A stretch of DNA of 6,237 nt from an uncultured Prevotella sp. (GCA_902477645.1 CABSIA010000160.1:1-6237), one strand, 5' to 3'; positions 1 to 6,183 are shown, counted from the stretch's first letter. Notes: a model not told the origin generated them from the sequence alone. Numbers and translations: made by a program.

Positions 1-1722
1 ATGAGGCGCAATCCTAACCCATACGATGGTGAGCCAATCTTCAACTTGGGCCTTGCCTTGAAGTATCAGTACAAGATGAACGTGGCATACGACATGTTCT
101 ATAAGTCAACGTGGAATGCCGCATGGCAGGATGCAGGCTTCTTCTCTTGTGCGGAAATCTCTGTGATGCAGCACCGCATGGAGGATGCAGAGGAGGAAAT
201 AGAGAACTGCCTAATCCGCAACAGCCACAACCACAAGGCACGTGGCTTGAAGGCATCCATACTGAGATTGACAGGTTGCAAGGATGAGGCTCAGAAGTGG
301 TGCGAGGATTCTCTCACTATTGACCGCTTCAACTATCATTGTCTCTTTGAGTTGTATCTCTTGACGAACGACAAGAAGTATGTTGGCCAAATCGTGGAAA
401 TGATGCACGGTATGTCAGACAACTACGATGAGTTGGCACTCGACTATGTATCTGCTGGTCTCTACGCTGAGGCTCTTCTGGTATGGCAGCTCGCCATTGA
501 GAAGGGTGCGGTAACACCAATGACTTATTATTATATGGGGTGGATTGGCAACAAGGAGGCATTCAAGGATGCCGAGAAGCATGCGTCTGATTACTGCTTC
601 CCCAACCGCGCTGAGGCTGTGCTCGCATTGAAAGCAGCCTTGGAGACGTTTGCTGCTGAGGGCGAGAATGTTTTGGGCGCAAAGGCTAATTACTATTTGG
701 GCTGTCTCTATTACGACAAGCGCCAGTATGACCTGGCTATCGGTTATTGGCAGGCTTCCGCAGAAAAAGACGGAACTTTTCCGACGGTATGGCGCAACCT
801 TGCATTGGTACAGTTCAATAAGTTGCATGATGAGGAGACTGCACTTGATAACATGGAGAAGGCCTTCTCTCTCGACATTACAGATGCCCGTATCTTGATG
901 GAGCTTGACCAGCTTTATAAGCGTATGGGTAAATCACATGCGGAACGTTTGGCAAATCTTCAGAAATACCCGGAGCTGATTGCCAGACGCGATGATCTTC
1001 TGTTGGAGGAAATCACTCTTCTTAATCAGACGGGGCGGTATGAGGAGGCGATGAAGAATCTTGATGCCCACCAGTTCCATCCTTGGGAGGGCGGTGAAGG
1101 CAAGGTGAGCGGACAGTATCAGCTCTCCCGTCTGGAATTGGCTAAGAGGGCATTGGCGGCAGAGGACTATGACCACGCCATCCAGCTTTTGGAGGAGTGC
1201 TTGGTTTATCCTCATCACCTTGGCGAGGGCAAGCTTTATGGTGCCCAGGAGAACGACTTCTATTATTTCTTGGGATGTGCCTATGCCGCCAAGGGGGAGA
1301 CGGAGAAAGCCCGTGAGTGCTGGGAGAAAGCCACTGAGGGACCGCAGGAACCAGCCGCGGCCATGTATTACAATGATGCCAAACCCGACAAGATTTTCTA
1401 TCAGGGACTGGCTCTCCTGAAACTTGGCAGAGAAGACGAGGCTCACGGCAGATTCTACAAGCTTGTGAACTATGGTAAGAACCATCTCTTCGAGAAGGTG
1501 GTGATGGATTATTTTGCTGTGTCGTTGCCTGATCTACAGATTTGGGAAGGCAACTTGGATGTTGCCAACCAGATTCATTGCAGGTACATGCTTGCCTTAG
1601 GTTATTATGGCTTGGGCGACATGAGGCACGCCAAGCGTTATCTCGACGAGGCTTCAGAGTTGGATGTCAACCATTTAGGTATCCTGTCGTTCAATACATT
1701 TATTGAATTAGGGCTTGGTTAA
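1..1722 (+). CDS. DUF5107-family TPR-repeat protein, C-terminal part (5' partial)
   Basis: The 573 visible residues form a helical repeat protein with many degenerate tetratricopeptide (TPR) units. The clearest are near residues 11-43, 44-75, 77-108, 225-258, 261-294, 375-404, 415-447 and 528-558, with typical features such as NYYLGCLYYDKRQYDLAIGY (230-249) and YYFLGCAYAAKGETEKAREC (421-440). Two Gly-rich stretches, HPWEGGEGK (360-368) and YPHHLGEGKLYG (403-414), are what I remember as hallmarks of DUF5107 proteins in Bacteroidetes. Full-length members are roughly 1,000-1,100 residues, with a beta-rich DUF5107 domain (carbohydrate-related in some members) ahead of the TPRs. That N-terminal domain is absent, and the residues after position 1 match the middle of the family. 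The ATG at base 1 is therefore probably an internal Met at the window edge, not the true start. The stop TAA at 1720-1722 is followed by a terminator. The role is unknown; TPRs suggest protein-protein contacts. Family fairly sure, start unsure. Confidence 0.8.
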   Translation: MRRNPNPYDGEPIFNLGLALKYQYKMNVAYDMFYKSTWNAAWQDAGFFSCAEISVMQHRMEDAEEEIENCLIRNSHNHKARGLKASILRLTGCKDEAQKWCEDSLTIDRFNYHCLFELYLLTNDKKYVGQIVEMMHGMSDNYDELALDYVSAGLYAEALLVWQLAIEKGAVTPMTYYYMGWIGNKEAFKDAEKHASDYCFPNRAEAVLALKAALETFAAEGENVLGAKANYYLGCLYYDKRQYDLAIGYWQASAEKDGTFPTVWRNLALVQFNKLHDEETALDNMEKAFSLDITDARILMELDQLYKRMGKSHAERLANLQKYPELIARRDDLLLEEITLLNQTGRYEEAMKNLDAHQFHPWEGGEGKVSGQYQLSRLELAKRALAAEDYDHAIQLLEECLVYPHHLGEGKLYGAQENDFYYFLGCAYAAKGETEKARECWEKATEGPQEPAAAMYYNDAKPDKIFYQGLALLKLGREDEAHGRFYKLVNYGKNHLFEKVVMDYFAVSLPDLQIWEGNLDVANQIHCRYMLALGYYGLGDMRHAKRYLDEASELDVNHLGILSFNTFIELGLG

Positions 1723-1737
1723 TATAATGTATTAAAG

Positions 1738-1763
1738 TTGAGGGTGTTTTGACACACCCTCAA
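1738..1763. terminator. Bidirectional hairpin terminator between convergent genes
   Basis: A perfect 10-bp inverted repeat is visible: TTGAGGGTGT (1738-1747), loop TTTGAC, ACACCCTCAA (1754-1763). It begins 15 nt after the TPR gene's stop and ends 6 nt before the end of the AraC gene on the opposite strand. The plus-strand side is followed by a T-rich stretch (tatttgctattttt). The minus-strand side is followed by a shorter T/A-rich run. It probably serves both transcripts. Confidence 0.8.
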
Positions 1764-1769
1764 TATTTG

Positions 1770-2675
1770 CTATTTTTGCCTTTCTCTGTATTTCTTTGGC
1801 GAAACACCCACAATCTTGGCAAACAGGCGGGAGAAATAGAAGGAGTCATTGAAACCTACCATACAACTGATTTGGTTGATTTTCAACTCAGTGGTATCCA
1901 ATAGCTCACAGGCCTTTTTTATTTTCAGCTCGTTGAAGTAGCTCAAGGGGCTATGCCCCATGTTGCACTTGAACAGCATGGAGAAATGAGAGACGGAATA
2001 TCCCGTGTATTTGGCAATGTCCTGCAGTGTGACGGATTTCTCCAAGTTCTCTTCCATGTATTTCAGGGCGGCGTTGATAACGACGTTCTCTTCGCTATGA
2101 TTGCCCGATTCTGCTTTCTTGTGATACTTTCTGTAGATAGGCAGGTATTGAAGGCTGCCGAGGTAGAAGTGCAGCAGCGAGGTGGTATATCGCAGGTTCT
2201 CGATGGTGTAGCCGTCTGATAGCGTCATGAAGATGTCCTCGAAGATGGCGTTGCGGTCGGCGATGCGCGAATTTAGATTCGAGGAGATTGTAATAGGAGA
2301 CTCGCCTGCCTGGGCATAGTAGGGGGCTAAGGTCCCCTTGAAATGAATCCAGTAAATAGTCCATGGGTCCTCATTGTTGGATGCGTAGGCATGAGGAGCA
2401 TGGGCGGGCAATATGAAGTATTGGTTGGCCTTTACCTCATATTGCCTGTCTTCTATTTTATATTTCCCACTGCCGCTGATGCAGTATATTAATACATATT
2501 GGTCTATGGGCGTAGTGCGCTGCCGGTAATGGTGTGTGGCATGGGGGTAGAACCCCATGTCGGTGATATGCAGGGTGCTCAACACAGGGTCTTTCTCTGC
2601 CAGCTTACGGACCATCTCCGGCATCACCAGTGAGCGCTCGCCCCTAAAGCCGTCTTTTATCTTTAACAGTTCCAT
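1770..2675 (-). CDS. AraC-family transcriptional regulator with N-terminal cupin domain
   Basis: A 301-residue cytoplasmic DNA-binding regulator of the usual length for cupin-AraC proteins. Residues about 35-115 form the sugar-binding-type cupin (AraC_binding): GSGKYKIEDRQYEVKANQYF (68-87), then ILPAHAPHAY (88-97) and the WTIYWIHF strand (105-112). Residues about 198-299 hold the two helix-turn-helix motifs: TLQDIAKYTGYSVSHFSMLF (216-235), then KINQISCMVGFNDSFYFSRL (265-284) ending in VSPKKYR (291-297), the classic AraC C-terminal signature. Family knowledge says such proteins bind a small ligand, often a sugar, and activate nearby or distant genes; the ligand cannot be read from the sequence. 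The gene lies 29 nt downstream of the S9 peptidase on the same strand, with no convincing promoter in the gap, so the two are probably one transcript. The regulator could control the peptidase operon itself or distant loci. The chosen ATG gives a natural N-terminus, and no other start is needed. Confidence 0.92.
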   Translation of the reverse strand: MELLKIKDGFRGERSLVMPEMVRKLAEKDPVLSTLHITDMGFYPHATHHYRQRTTPIDQYVLIYCISGSGKYKIEDRQYEVKANQYFILPAHAPHAYASNNEDPWTIYWIHFKGTLAPYYAQAGESPITISSNLNSRIADRNAIFEDIFMTLSDGYTIENLRYTTSLLHFYLGSLQYLPIYRKYHKKAESGNHSEENVVINAALKYMEENLEKSVTLQDIAKYTGYSVSHFSMLFKCNMGHSPLSYFNELKIKKACELLDTTELKINQISCMVGFNDSFYFSRLFAKIVGVSPKKYRERQK

Positions 2676-2704
2676 ACGTCAAAGGCAAATGGTTTCTTCA
2701 CTCT

Positions 2705-4846
2705 TCACTTTCTTATCTCATCCCATGCCGGAGGCTCTACTCCCAGCAGGCTCTTGACGAAGAAGTCGTAGCGTTTGTGCTCGCCGTACGACTCGCCCAT
2801 GGTGTGGTGCGCACCGGGTATCATGATAAATTCAAAGTCCTTGTTTGCCTTTATAAGGGCATTCACGACCTGATATGATGATGACGGGTCTACGTTGTCG
2901 TCCATCTCGCCGACAACGAGCATCAGCTTGCCCTGCAGATTTTTCGCATTCTCCACATTCGAGCATTCTACGTATGAGCTGTCTACAGGGTAGCCCATCC
3001 ACTGCTCGTTCCACCAGATTTTGTCCATCCTGTTGTCGTGGCATCCGCATGCGGCGTATGCGGCCTTGTAGAATTCTGGATGGAAAAGCAGTGCGCCGAG
3101 TGCCTCCTGTCCGCCTGCCGAGCATCCGTATATTCCCATGCGGCCGATGTCCATATACGGATATTTCTTGGCAGCGGCTTTAATCCACTCAATGCGGTCG
3201 GGGAAGCCTGCGTCTTTAAGGTTCTTGTAACAAACCTGCTCAAAGTCGAGTGAGCGGAAAGATGTCGTCATGGCATCAAGCTGTACAACTATGAAACCCA
3301 GTTCTGCCAAGTCTGCCAAATTCCAGAGCCAGGGAGTGAACGACTTTGGAACATATTGATCGCCGGGACCCGAGTAGATGTATTCTATTACAGGATATTT
3401 TTTGTTGGGGTCGAAATTGCTCGGACGTTGTATCAGTCCCCACATGTCGGTCTTGCCGTCACGTCCGGGAGCTACGAACACCTCGGGTGCTTTCCATCCC
3501 GCAGCCTCGAGTTTTGAGATATCTGCTTTCTCCAGCGTGTTTATGATCTTTCCGTTTGTTGCCGAGCGGAGCACGGTTGTTGGCGCCTGGTCTACAGATG
3601 AATATGTGTCGATGAGTACTTTGTTGTCACGGCTGAATGTCGCACGGTGGTTGCCGCGCTCAGGGGTTAGCTGTACAAGGTGTTTGCCGTCCAGATTGAT
3701 GCGGTAATAGTGAATGTTGTATGGGTCTTCCTCCGTTATTGTGTTGTCGAGACTCGATGCTGCGGCTCCCATGTTGCGGCAGTTCATGCCGTTGGCTGAG
3801 AATATCACGTAGCCTTTGCCTTTTTTGTCAATCTCGGCGTGAACGACGTTTCTAACCCAATAGTCACCTTTCGTAATCTGGCTCAGCTTGTTTTTTGTCC
3901 TGTCGTAGATGTACAGGTGCGCATGCCCGTCTCGGTCGCTCTTCCATAGGATATGGTTGGCGTCGAGGTCACGCCGCAGATTGCGTGAGTAGGCAACATA
4001 TTTGTCATTTTTCTCCTCAATCAGGGTTCGTACGTTACCGTTCAAATCCATCTCCAGCACCCTGTAGGTCTTGTGCCCGCGCTCGTTAAACTCAAACGTA
4101 AGCGTGCGTCCGTTTCCGTCCCATTGCGGTGCCGATACGTAATATTGGCTCAGGAAAAGTTCTGTCGATTTAGGATAAATGGTCCGCTTGTTTGCAACAT
4201 CTATAACTACAGGAATGCGGTAGTTCAGCGAGTCGCCGGGCTTGGCATATTCCTTTTGCGAGTAGATGGGCTGTACCTGGTTGGAGGGCGATGAGAGTGT
4301 GTAGTTTACGAAACGTTTCGGCGCAGGCTTTATCAGGACAGTGGCGTAATATCTGCCGTCTGCCGACCAACTGCCCCATGAAGAGTAGTAGCAGGTGTCT
4401 GTTCCGTCGGCGGTTATTTGTGTTGCCACGTCGTGATTGCCTGTCTGTGCCAGATACAGGTTGTTTTCTTTGAAAACGATGCATTGGCTTGTGTCTTTAG
4501 GATTGGTTGCCTCGCCGTCTTTCTCGTCTCTCACCACCATCCAGTGGTATTCCTTTCCGCTGCTGCGCCTCCCGTGCTTTGGAGGCTCAGGCTTTGCGAT
4601 TTGTTTTTTTGCACCCGTAGCGATGTCCACCTCGTTCCAGACGGTGCTGTCGCCGTTGAAGGTCGAGTACACCATCTTGCCGTCTGGTGCAGTGTAAGGA
4701 TTGCTTACATTGATGTTTGCATTTGCTGCCTTGTTGGAGTATTTTCCTCTTATGGCAAAGGCGTTAAGGTAGTCTTGCGCTGTGCCCTGAGCAGACGCAG
4801 TCAGAGTCGATGCGGCAAGAATTGATAGTGTGATTAGTTTTTTCAT
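2705..4846 (-). CDS. Secreted S9-family serine peptidase (prolyl oligopeptidase / DPP4-like fold)
   Basis: A 713-residue exported peptidase. The N-terminus MKKLITLSILAASTLTASAQ is a type I signal peptide, with likely cleavage after ASA (residue 19) leaving Gln first, as is common in Bacteroidetes, so it should act in the periplasm or outside. Residues about 25-450 form the beta-propeller (DPPIV_N type), with blade motifs such as SSWGSWSADGRYYATV (155-170), LYIYDRTKNKLSQIT (311-325) and YYRINLDGKHLVQLTPE (380-396). Residues about 455-705 form the alpha/beta-hydrolase domain (Peptidase_S9). The oxyanion motif is YSGPGDQ (Tyr491). The nucleophile elbow is GCSAGG (Ser576), with Cys where DPP4 has Trp. 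The acid is in GEMDDNVDP (likely Asp650), and the base is His681 (or His680) in PGAHHTMG. All catalytic parts are present, and length is normal for the family. It should cleave small peptides, perhaps after Pro or Ala. The DPP4 double-Glu signature (a WVYEEE-like motif) is not visible, so dipeptidyl activity is uncertain. It is the first gene of a probable operon with the AraC gene downstream. Confidence 0.92.
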   Translation of the reverse strand: MKKLITLSILAASTLTASAQGTAQDYLNAFAIRGKYSNKAANANINVSNPYTAPDGKMVYSTFNGDSTVWNEVDIATGAKKQIAKPEPPKHGRRSSGKEYHWMVVRDEKDGEATNPKDTSQCIVFKENNLYLAQTGNHDVATQITADGTDTCYYSSWGSWSADGRYYATVLIKPAPKRFVNYTLSSPSNQVQPIYSQKEYAKPGDSLNYRIPVVIDVANKRTIYPKSTELFLSQYYVSAPQWDGNGRTLTFEFNERGHKTYRVLEMDLNGNVRTLIEEKNDKYVAYSRNLRRDLDANHILWKSDRDGHAHLYIYDRTKNKLSQITKGDYWVRNVVHAEIDKKGKGYVIFSANGMNCRNMGAAASSLDNTITEEDPYNIHYYRINLDGKHLVQLTPERGNHRATFSRDNKVLIDTYSSVDQAPTTVLRSATNGKIINTLEKADISKLEAAGWKAPEVFVAPGRDGKTDMWGLIQRPSNFDPNKKYPVIEYIYSGPGDQYVPKSFTPWLWNLADLAELGFIVVQLDAMTTSFRSLDFEQVCYKNLKDAGFPDRIEWIKAAAKKYPYMDIGRMGIYGCSAGGQEALGALLFHPEFYKAAYAACGCHDNRMDKIWWNEQWMGYPVDSSYVECSNVENAKNLQGKLMLVVGEMDDNVDPSSSYQVVNALIKANKDFEFIMIPGAHHTMGESYGEHKRYDFFVKSLLGVEPPAWDEIRK

Positions 4847-4871
4847 TGTCTCATTTATGATTAGCTGACAG

Positions 4872-4901
4872 CAAAATTAATCATAAAATCTGCTAAACAT
4901 A
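4872..4901 (-). promoter_or_regulatory. Candidate Bacteroidetes promoter for the S9 peptidase-AraC operon
   Basis: On the minus strand, TAATTTTG (plus-strand 4872-4879) matches the -7 consensus TAnnTTTG of the Bacteroidetes primary sigma factor. A TATG (4898-4901) lies 18 nt upstream, one mismatch from the -33 TTTG and slightly closer than the usual 19-21 nt. The implied transcript start lies about 20 nt before the peptidase ATG. The region just upstream of that ATG is A-rich with no clear Shine-Dalgarno, which is normal in this phylum. Confidence 0.45.
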
Positions 4902-5004
4902 TCTGTTATAGGGTTAAATTTGTTTAAACTTGCGCTATTGCGCCCTTTATATTTATCTCTGAAATAGAAATAAAATTATCGAGAATAAAATAAATGTTGA
5001 GAAA

Positions 5005-5036
5005 TTTGCAGGTTCAAATAATATTTGCTATAATTG
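5005..5036 (+). promoter_or_regulatory. Candidate upstream promoter (P1) of the DUF3791/DUF3990 cassette
   Basis: TTTG at 5005-5008, a 20-nt spacer and TATAATTG at 5029-5036 fit the Bacteroidetes pattern TTTG-N(19-21)-TAnnTTTG with one mismatch in the -7 element. Transcription would begin near 5040-5043, inside the palindrome that starts at 5038, giving a structured leader of about 115 nt before the first gene. Position and spacing are seen in the sequence; activity is inferred. Confidence 0.45.
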
Positions 5037-5037
5037 C

Positions 5038-5058
5038 ACTGTCGTTAGCAACGACGGT
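5038..5058 (+). promoter_or_regulatory. Inverted repeat at the P1 start: possible operator or 5' leader hairpin
   Basis: ACTGTCGTT (5038-5046), loop AGC and AACGACGGT (5050-5058) form a 9-bp stem with one G-U pair in RNA. The core GTCGTT-AGC-AACGAC (5041-5055) is a perfect palindrome. It lies immediately downstream of candidate promoter P1. It could be a DNA operator for autoregulation, as palindromes next to toxin-antitoxin promoters often are, or a hairpin at the very 5' end of the mRNA. The symmetry is certain and the role is not. Confidence 0.5.
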
Positions 5059-5093
5059 AGACTATAAATTTACGTTTCCGATAGTGTTCCGTC
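5053..5093 (+). promoter_or_regulatory. Second inverted repeat, overlapping the first
   Basis: GACGG-tag-ACTAT (5053-5065) and ATAGT-gtt-CCGTC (5081-5093) form two 5-bp perfect segments separated by a 3x3 internal mismatch, around a 15-nt loop. The left arm re-uses bases 5053-5058, which are also the right arm of the preceding hairpin, so in RNA the two structures would exclude each other. No U-tract follows, so it is not an obvious terminator. It may be regulatory or chance. Confidence 0.3.
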
Positions 5094-5111
5094 TGCAATA
5101 ATAATATTTTA

Positions 5112-5145
5112 TTGGCTAATAATTCGGTATTTTTATGTAAATTTG
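5112..5145 (+). promoter_or_regulatory. Candidate start-proximal promoter (P2) of the cassette
   Basis: TAAATTTG at 5138-5145 is a perfect match to the Bacteroidetes -7 element, and TTGG at 5112-5115 is a weak -33 with a 22-nt spacer. Initiation would fall about 4-8 nt before the ATG at 5157, giving an almost leaderless mRNA. It could be a second promoter, the main one, or a coincidental AT-rich match. Confidence 0.35.
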
Positions 5146-5156
5146 CAAAAAACAAG

Positions 5157-5393
5157 ATGAATACAACAGACAACGAATCATATCGCAAAATACATTTTGC
5201 TGTAATGGCAATAGAAAGTGGTGCTAAAAAGCTGAGCATCAGCGGACAAGAGATGGAGCAGAGACTGCAGAAGCAAGACCTTATCCGTCAACGGCTTATA
5301 GGTCAGTATGAAATGCTGCATACCCAAAGTCTTGATTATGTGGCGGATGACATCGCTGAGACATTAATAAATTGGGAACGAAATAACGATTAA
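5157..5393 (+). CDS. Small DUF3791-like protein; candidate antitoxin or partner of the DUF3990 protein
   Basis: A 78-residue cytoplasmic protein starting at the ATG of MNTTDNESYRK. The frame is open back to a TTG at 5112, but that extension would be read through the -7 element of P2, so the ATG is preferred. It has no signal peptide or membrane segment. It appears to be mostly helical, with a hydrophobic first helix (HFAVMAIESGAKKL, 13-26), SISGQEM (27-33), a charged helix (34-50) and the motif YEMLHTQSLDYVADDIAETL (51-70). The Y..LHT.S..Y..DDI pattern is what I recall as typical of DUF3791 proteins, short proteins of unknown function often found next to DUF3990 genes. Its stop lies 12 nt before the DUF3990 start, so they should be one operon. 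By gene order it may neutralise or assist the DUF3990 protein. There is no recognisable DNA-binding motif. Confidence 0.72.
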   Translation: MNTTDNESYRKIHFAVMAIESGAKKLSISGQEMEQRLQKQDLIRQRLIGQYEMLHTQSLDYVADDIAETLINWERNND

Positions 5394-5405
5394 ACGAATA
5401 AGGCA

Positions 5406-5915
5406 ATGGAGATATATCATGGTTCAGATATTATGGTAAAAGAGCCTCTTGCCTATGCAGGACGTCGGAATTTGGATTTCGGCAAAGGATTCTACACAAC
5501 ACGAATCAAGAGCCAGGCACAGAAATGGGCCTTCCTTGTTGCAAGCCGTAAAAATAAAAATCCACAAGGTGTAGTCAGCGTTTATGAGCTAAATGAGGAC
5601 AGTCTTACAGGCAATGACTATGTTTACAAGTTTTTCCCTTCTTATGATATAGAATGGTTGAAATTTGTAGTGGCATGCCGTCAAGGAAAAGACGAAACAA
5701 GCTATGACATTGTTGAAGGAGGTGTGGCAAATGATCAGGTGATTGATACTGTGGAGGATTATGAGAATGGCCGTATCACTGCAGAACAAGCTCTTGACCA
5801 GCTGAGATACAAAAAACCGAACAATCAGATATGCTTCCGAAATCAGTTGTTTATTGATAATTTTATTCAGTTCAAAGCGTCAGAAACAGTGAGAAAGGAG
5901 GATGCTGCACTATGA
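5406..5915 (+). CDS. DUF3990 protein, predicted ADP-ribosyltransferase-like enzyme; candidate toxin
   Basis: A 169-residue soluble protein of full family length. Near the N-terminus it has EIYHGSD (2-8), with His5 in the position of the first ADP-ribosyltransferase (ART) residue. DFGKGFYTT follows (24-32), with Tyr30 in the position of the second, then an AQKWA helix (38-42). Later conserved-looking blocks are VSVYELN (57-63), WLKFVVACR (84-92), YDIVEGGVANDQVID (100-114) and NNQICFRNQLFI (139-150). From memory, DUF3990 members share YHGS, DFGxGFY, YDIVxGxVAND and a [DN]Q-x-x-F motif, and the family has been proposed to have an ART fold. The third catalytic position, often Glu in ARTs, seems to be Gln141 here. 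The target is unknown: possibly a protein or nucleic acid, using NAD. It sits between two small DUF3791-like genes, with a 12-nt gap before and a 4-nt ATGA overlap after. The frame is intact, so it could be functional. Confidence 0.8.
   Translation: MEIYHGSDIMVKEPLAYAGRRNLDFGKGFYTTRIKSQAQKWAFLVASRKNKNPQGVVSVYELNEDSLTGNDYVYKFFPSYDIEWLKFVVACRQGKDETSYDIVEGGVANDQVIDTVEDYENGRITAEQALDQLRYKKPNNQICFRNQLFIDNFIQFKASETVRKEDAAL
5894..5901 (+). promoter_or_regulatory. Strong Shine-Dalgarno for the second DUF3791-like gene
   Basis: AAAGGAGG lies inside the 3' end of the DUF3990 gene, 10 nt before the ATG at 5912. A near-perfect anti-16S match is notable in Bacteroidetes, where most starts lack one. Together with the ATGA overlap it supports this start and translation coupled to, or boosted relative to, the upstream gene. 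Confidence 0.65.
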
Positions 5916-6112
5916 GAGAAAATGTACTTTGGCGCAAGATAGCCAGAATAATTATAATGATTTCAGAGAACCTGCATATTAGTAGCGATAGGGCATTAGA
6001 TTTGTTCTATAGAAGCAGGGTTTATAAAATGCTTGTTGATTCAAGATATGGTCTTCAGACAATGAGCGACACATATATCTTCGACGAGTTCATGTTGGAG
6101 CTACGTGGTTAG
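5912..6112 (+). CDS. Second small DUF3791-like protein; candidate antitoxin or partner
   Basis: A 66-residue protein whose ATG overlaps the DUF3990 stop (ATGA, 5912-5915) and which has a strong ribosome site at 5894-5901. A hydrophobic helix (KIARIIIMISENL, 9-21) is followed by HISSDRALDLFYRSRVYKML (22-41) and RYGLQTMSDTYIFDEFMLEL (45-64). The pattern of a short hydrophobic helix, an SxDxALDLFY segment and a terminal Y.LxxxS..Y..DE motif is what I recall for DUF3791. Its layout parallels the first small protein (YEMLHTQS..YVADDI against YGLQTMSDTYIFDEF), so the two may be distant paralogues. It has no signal peptide, and the first helix is too short and too charged at its edges to be a firm membrane segment. 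No terminator is clear after the stop TAG. Function unknown; the coupling suggests a fixed ratio to the DUF3990 protein. Confidence 0.72.
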   Translation: MRENVLWRKIARIIIMISENLHISSDRALDLFYRSRVYKMLVDSRYGLQTMSDTYIFDEFMLELRG

Positions 6113-6183
6113 TATTTTTGTATGTATTACCCGTTGGCGGAATTAAATAGTTATAATCCATCAATTTTTGGACGGGAAAGGAT

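Larger units (their letters stand above)
4847..5156. other. Divergent non-coding intergenic region
   Basis: These 310 nt separate the minus-strand peptidase gene from the plus-strand DUF3791/DUF3990 cassette. The region is clearly AT-rich, has no credible reading frame and shows no tRNA or known riboswitch pattern. It holds promoter-like sequences in both directions, two overlapping inverted repeats near 5038-5093 (listed separately) and minor palindromes: GCGC-TATT-GCGC at 4932-4943, GTTTAAAC at 4922-4929 and an AT-only hairpin at 5100-5113. Confidence 0.7.

Noticed and set aside
934..1485. Long 183-residue open frame on the minus strand within the TPR gene.
   Set aside because: It is antisense to a well-supported repeat protein, and its translation has no recognisable domain; treated as a shadow frame.
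4843..4854. Three-codon reading frame (ATG AGA CAA TGA) on the minus strand overlapping the peptidase start.
   Set aside because: Too short to judge, and expected by chance in this sequence; nothing else supports a leader peptide.
4915..4922. TAAATTTG on the plus strand, a perfect -7 match about 240 nt before the first cassette gene.
   Set aside because: There is no -33 TTTG at 19-21 nt, and it overlaps AT-rich palindromic sequence; chance is likely.
5112..5156. N-terminal extension of the first small protein from a TTG codon.
   Set aside because: The extension would be encoded by the promoter-like sequence, and the ATG at 5157 gives a normal DUF3791-sized protein.
4847..5156. Invertible promoter or CRISPR-like array in the intergenic region.
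   Set aside because: No long inverted repeats flank a promoter, and there are no regularly spaced repeats; only short local palindromes are present.
6113..6120. TATTTTTG right after the last stop codon as a promoter for a downstream gene.
   Set aside because: No suitable -33 element, and no gene follows in the remaining sequence.
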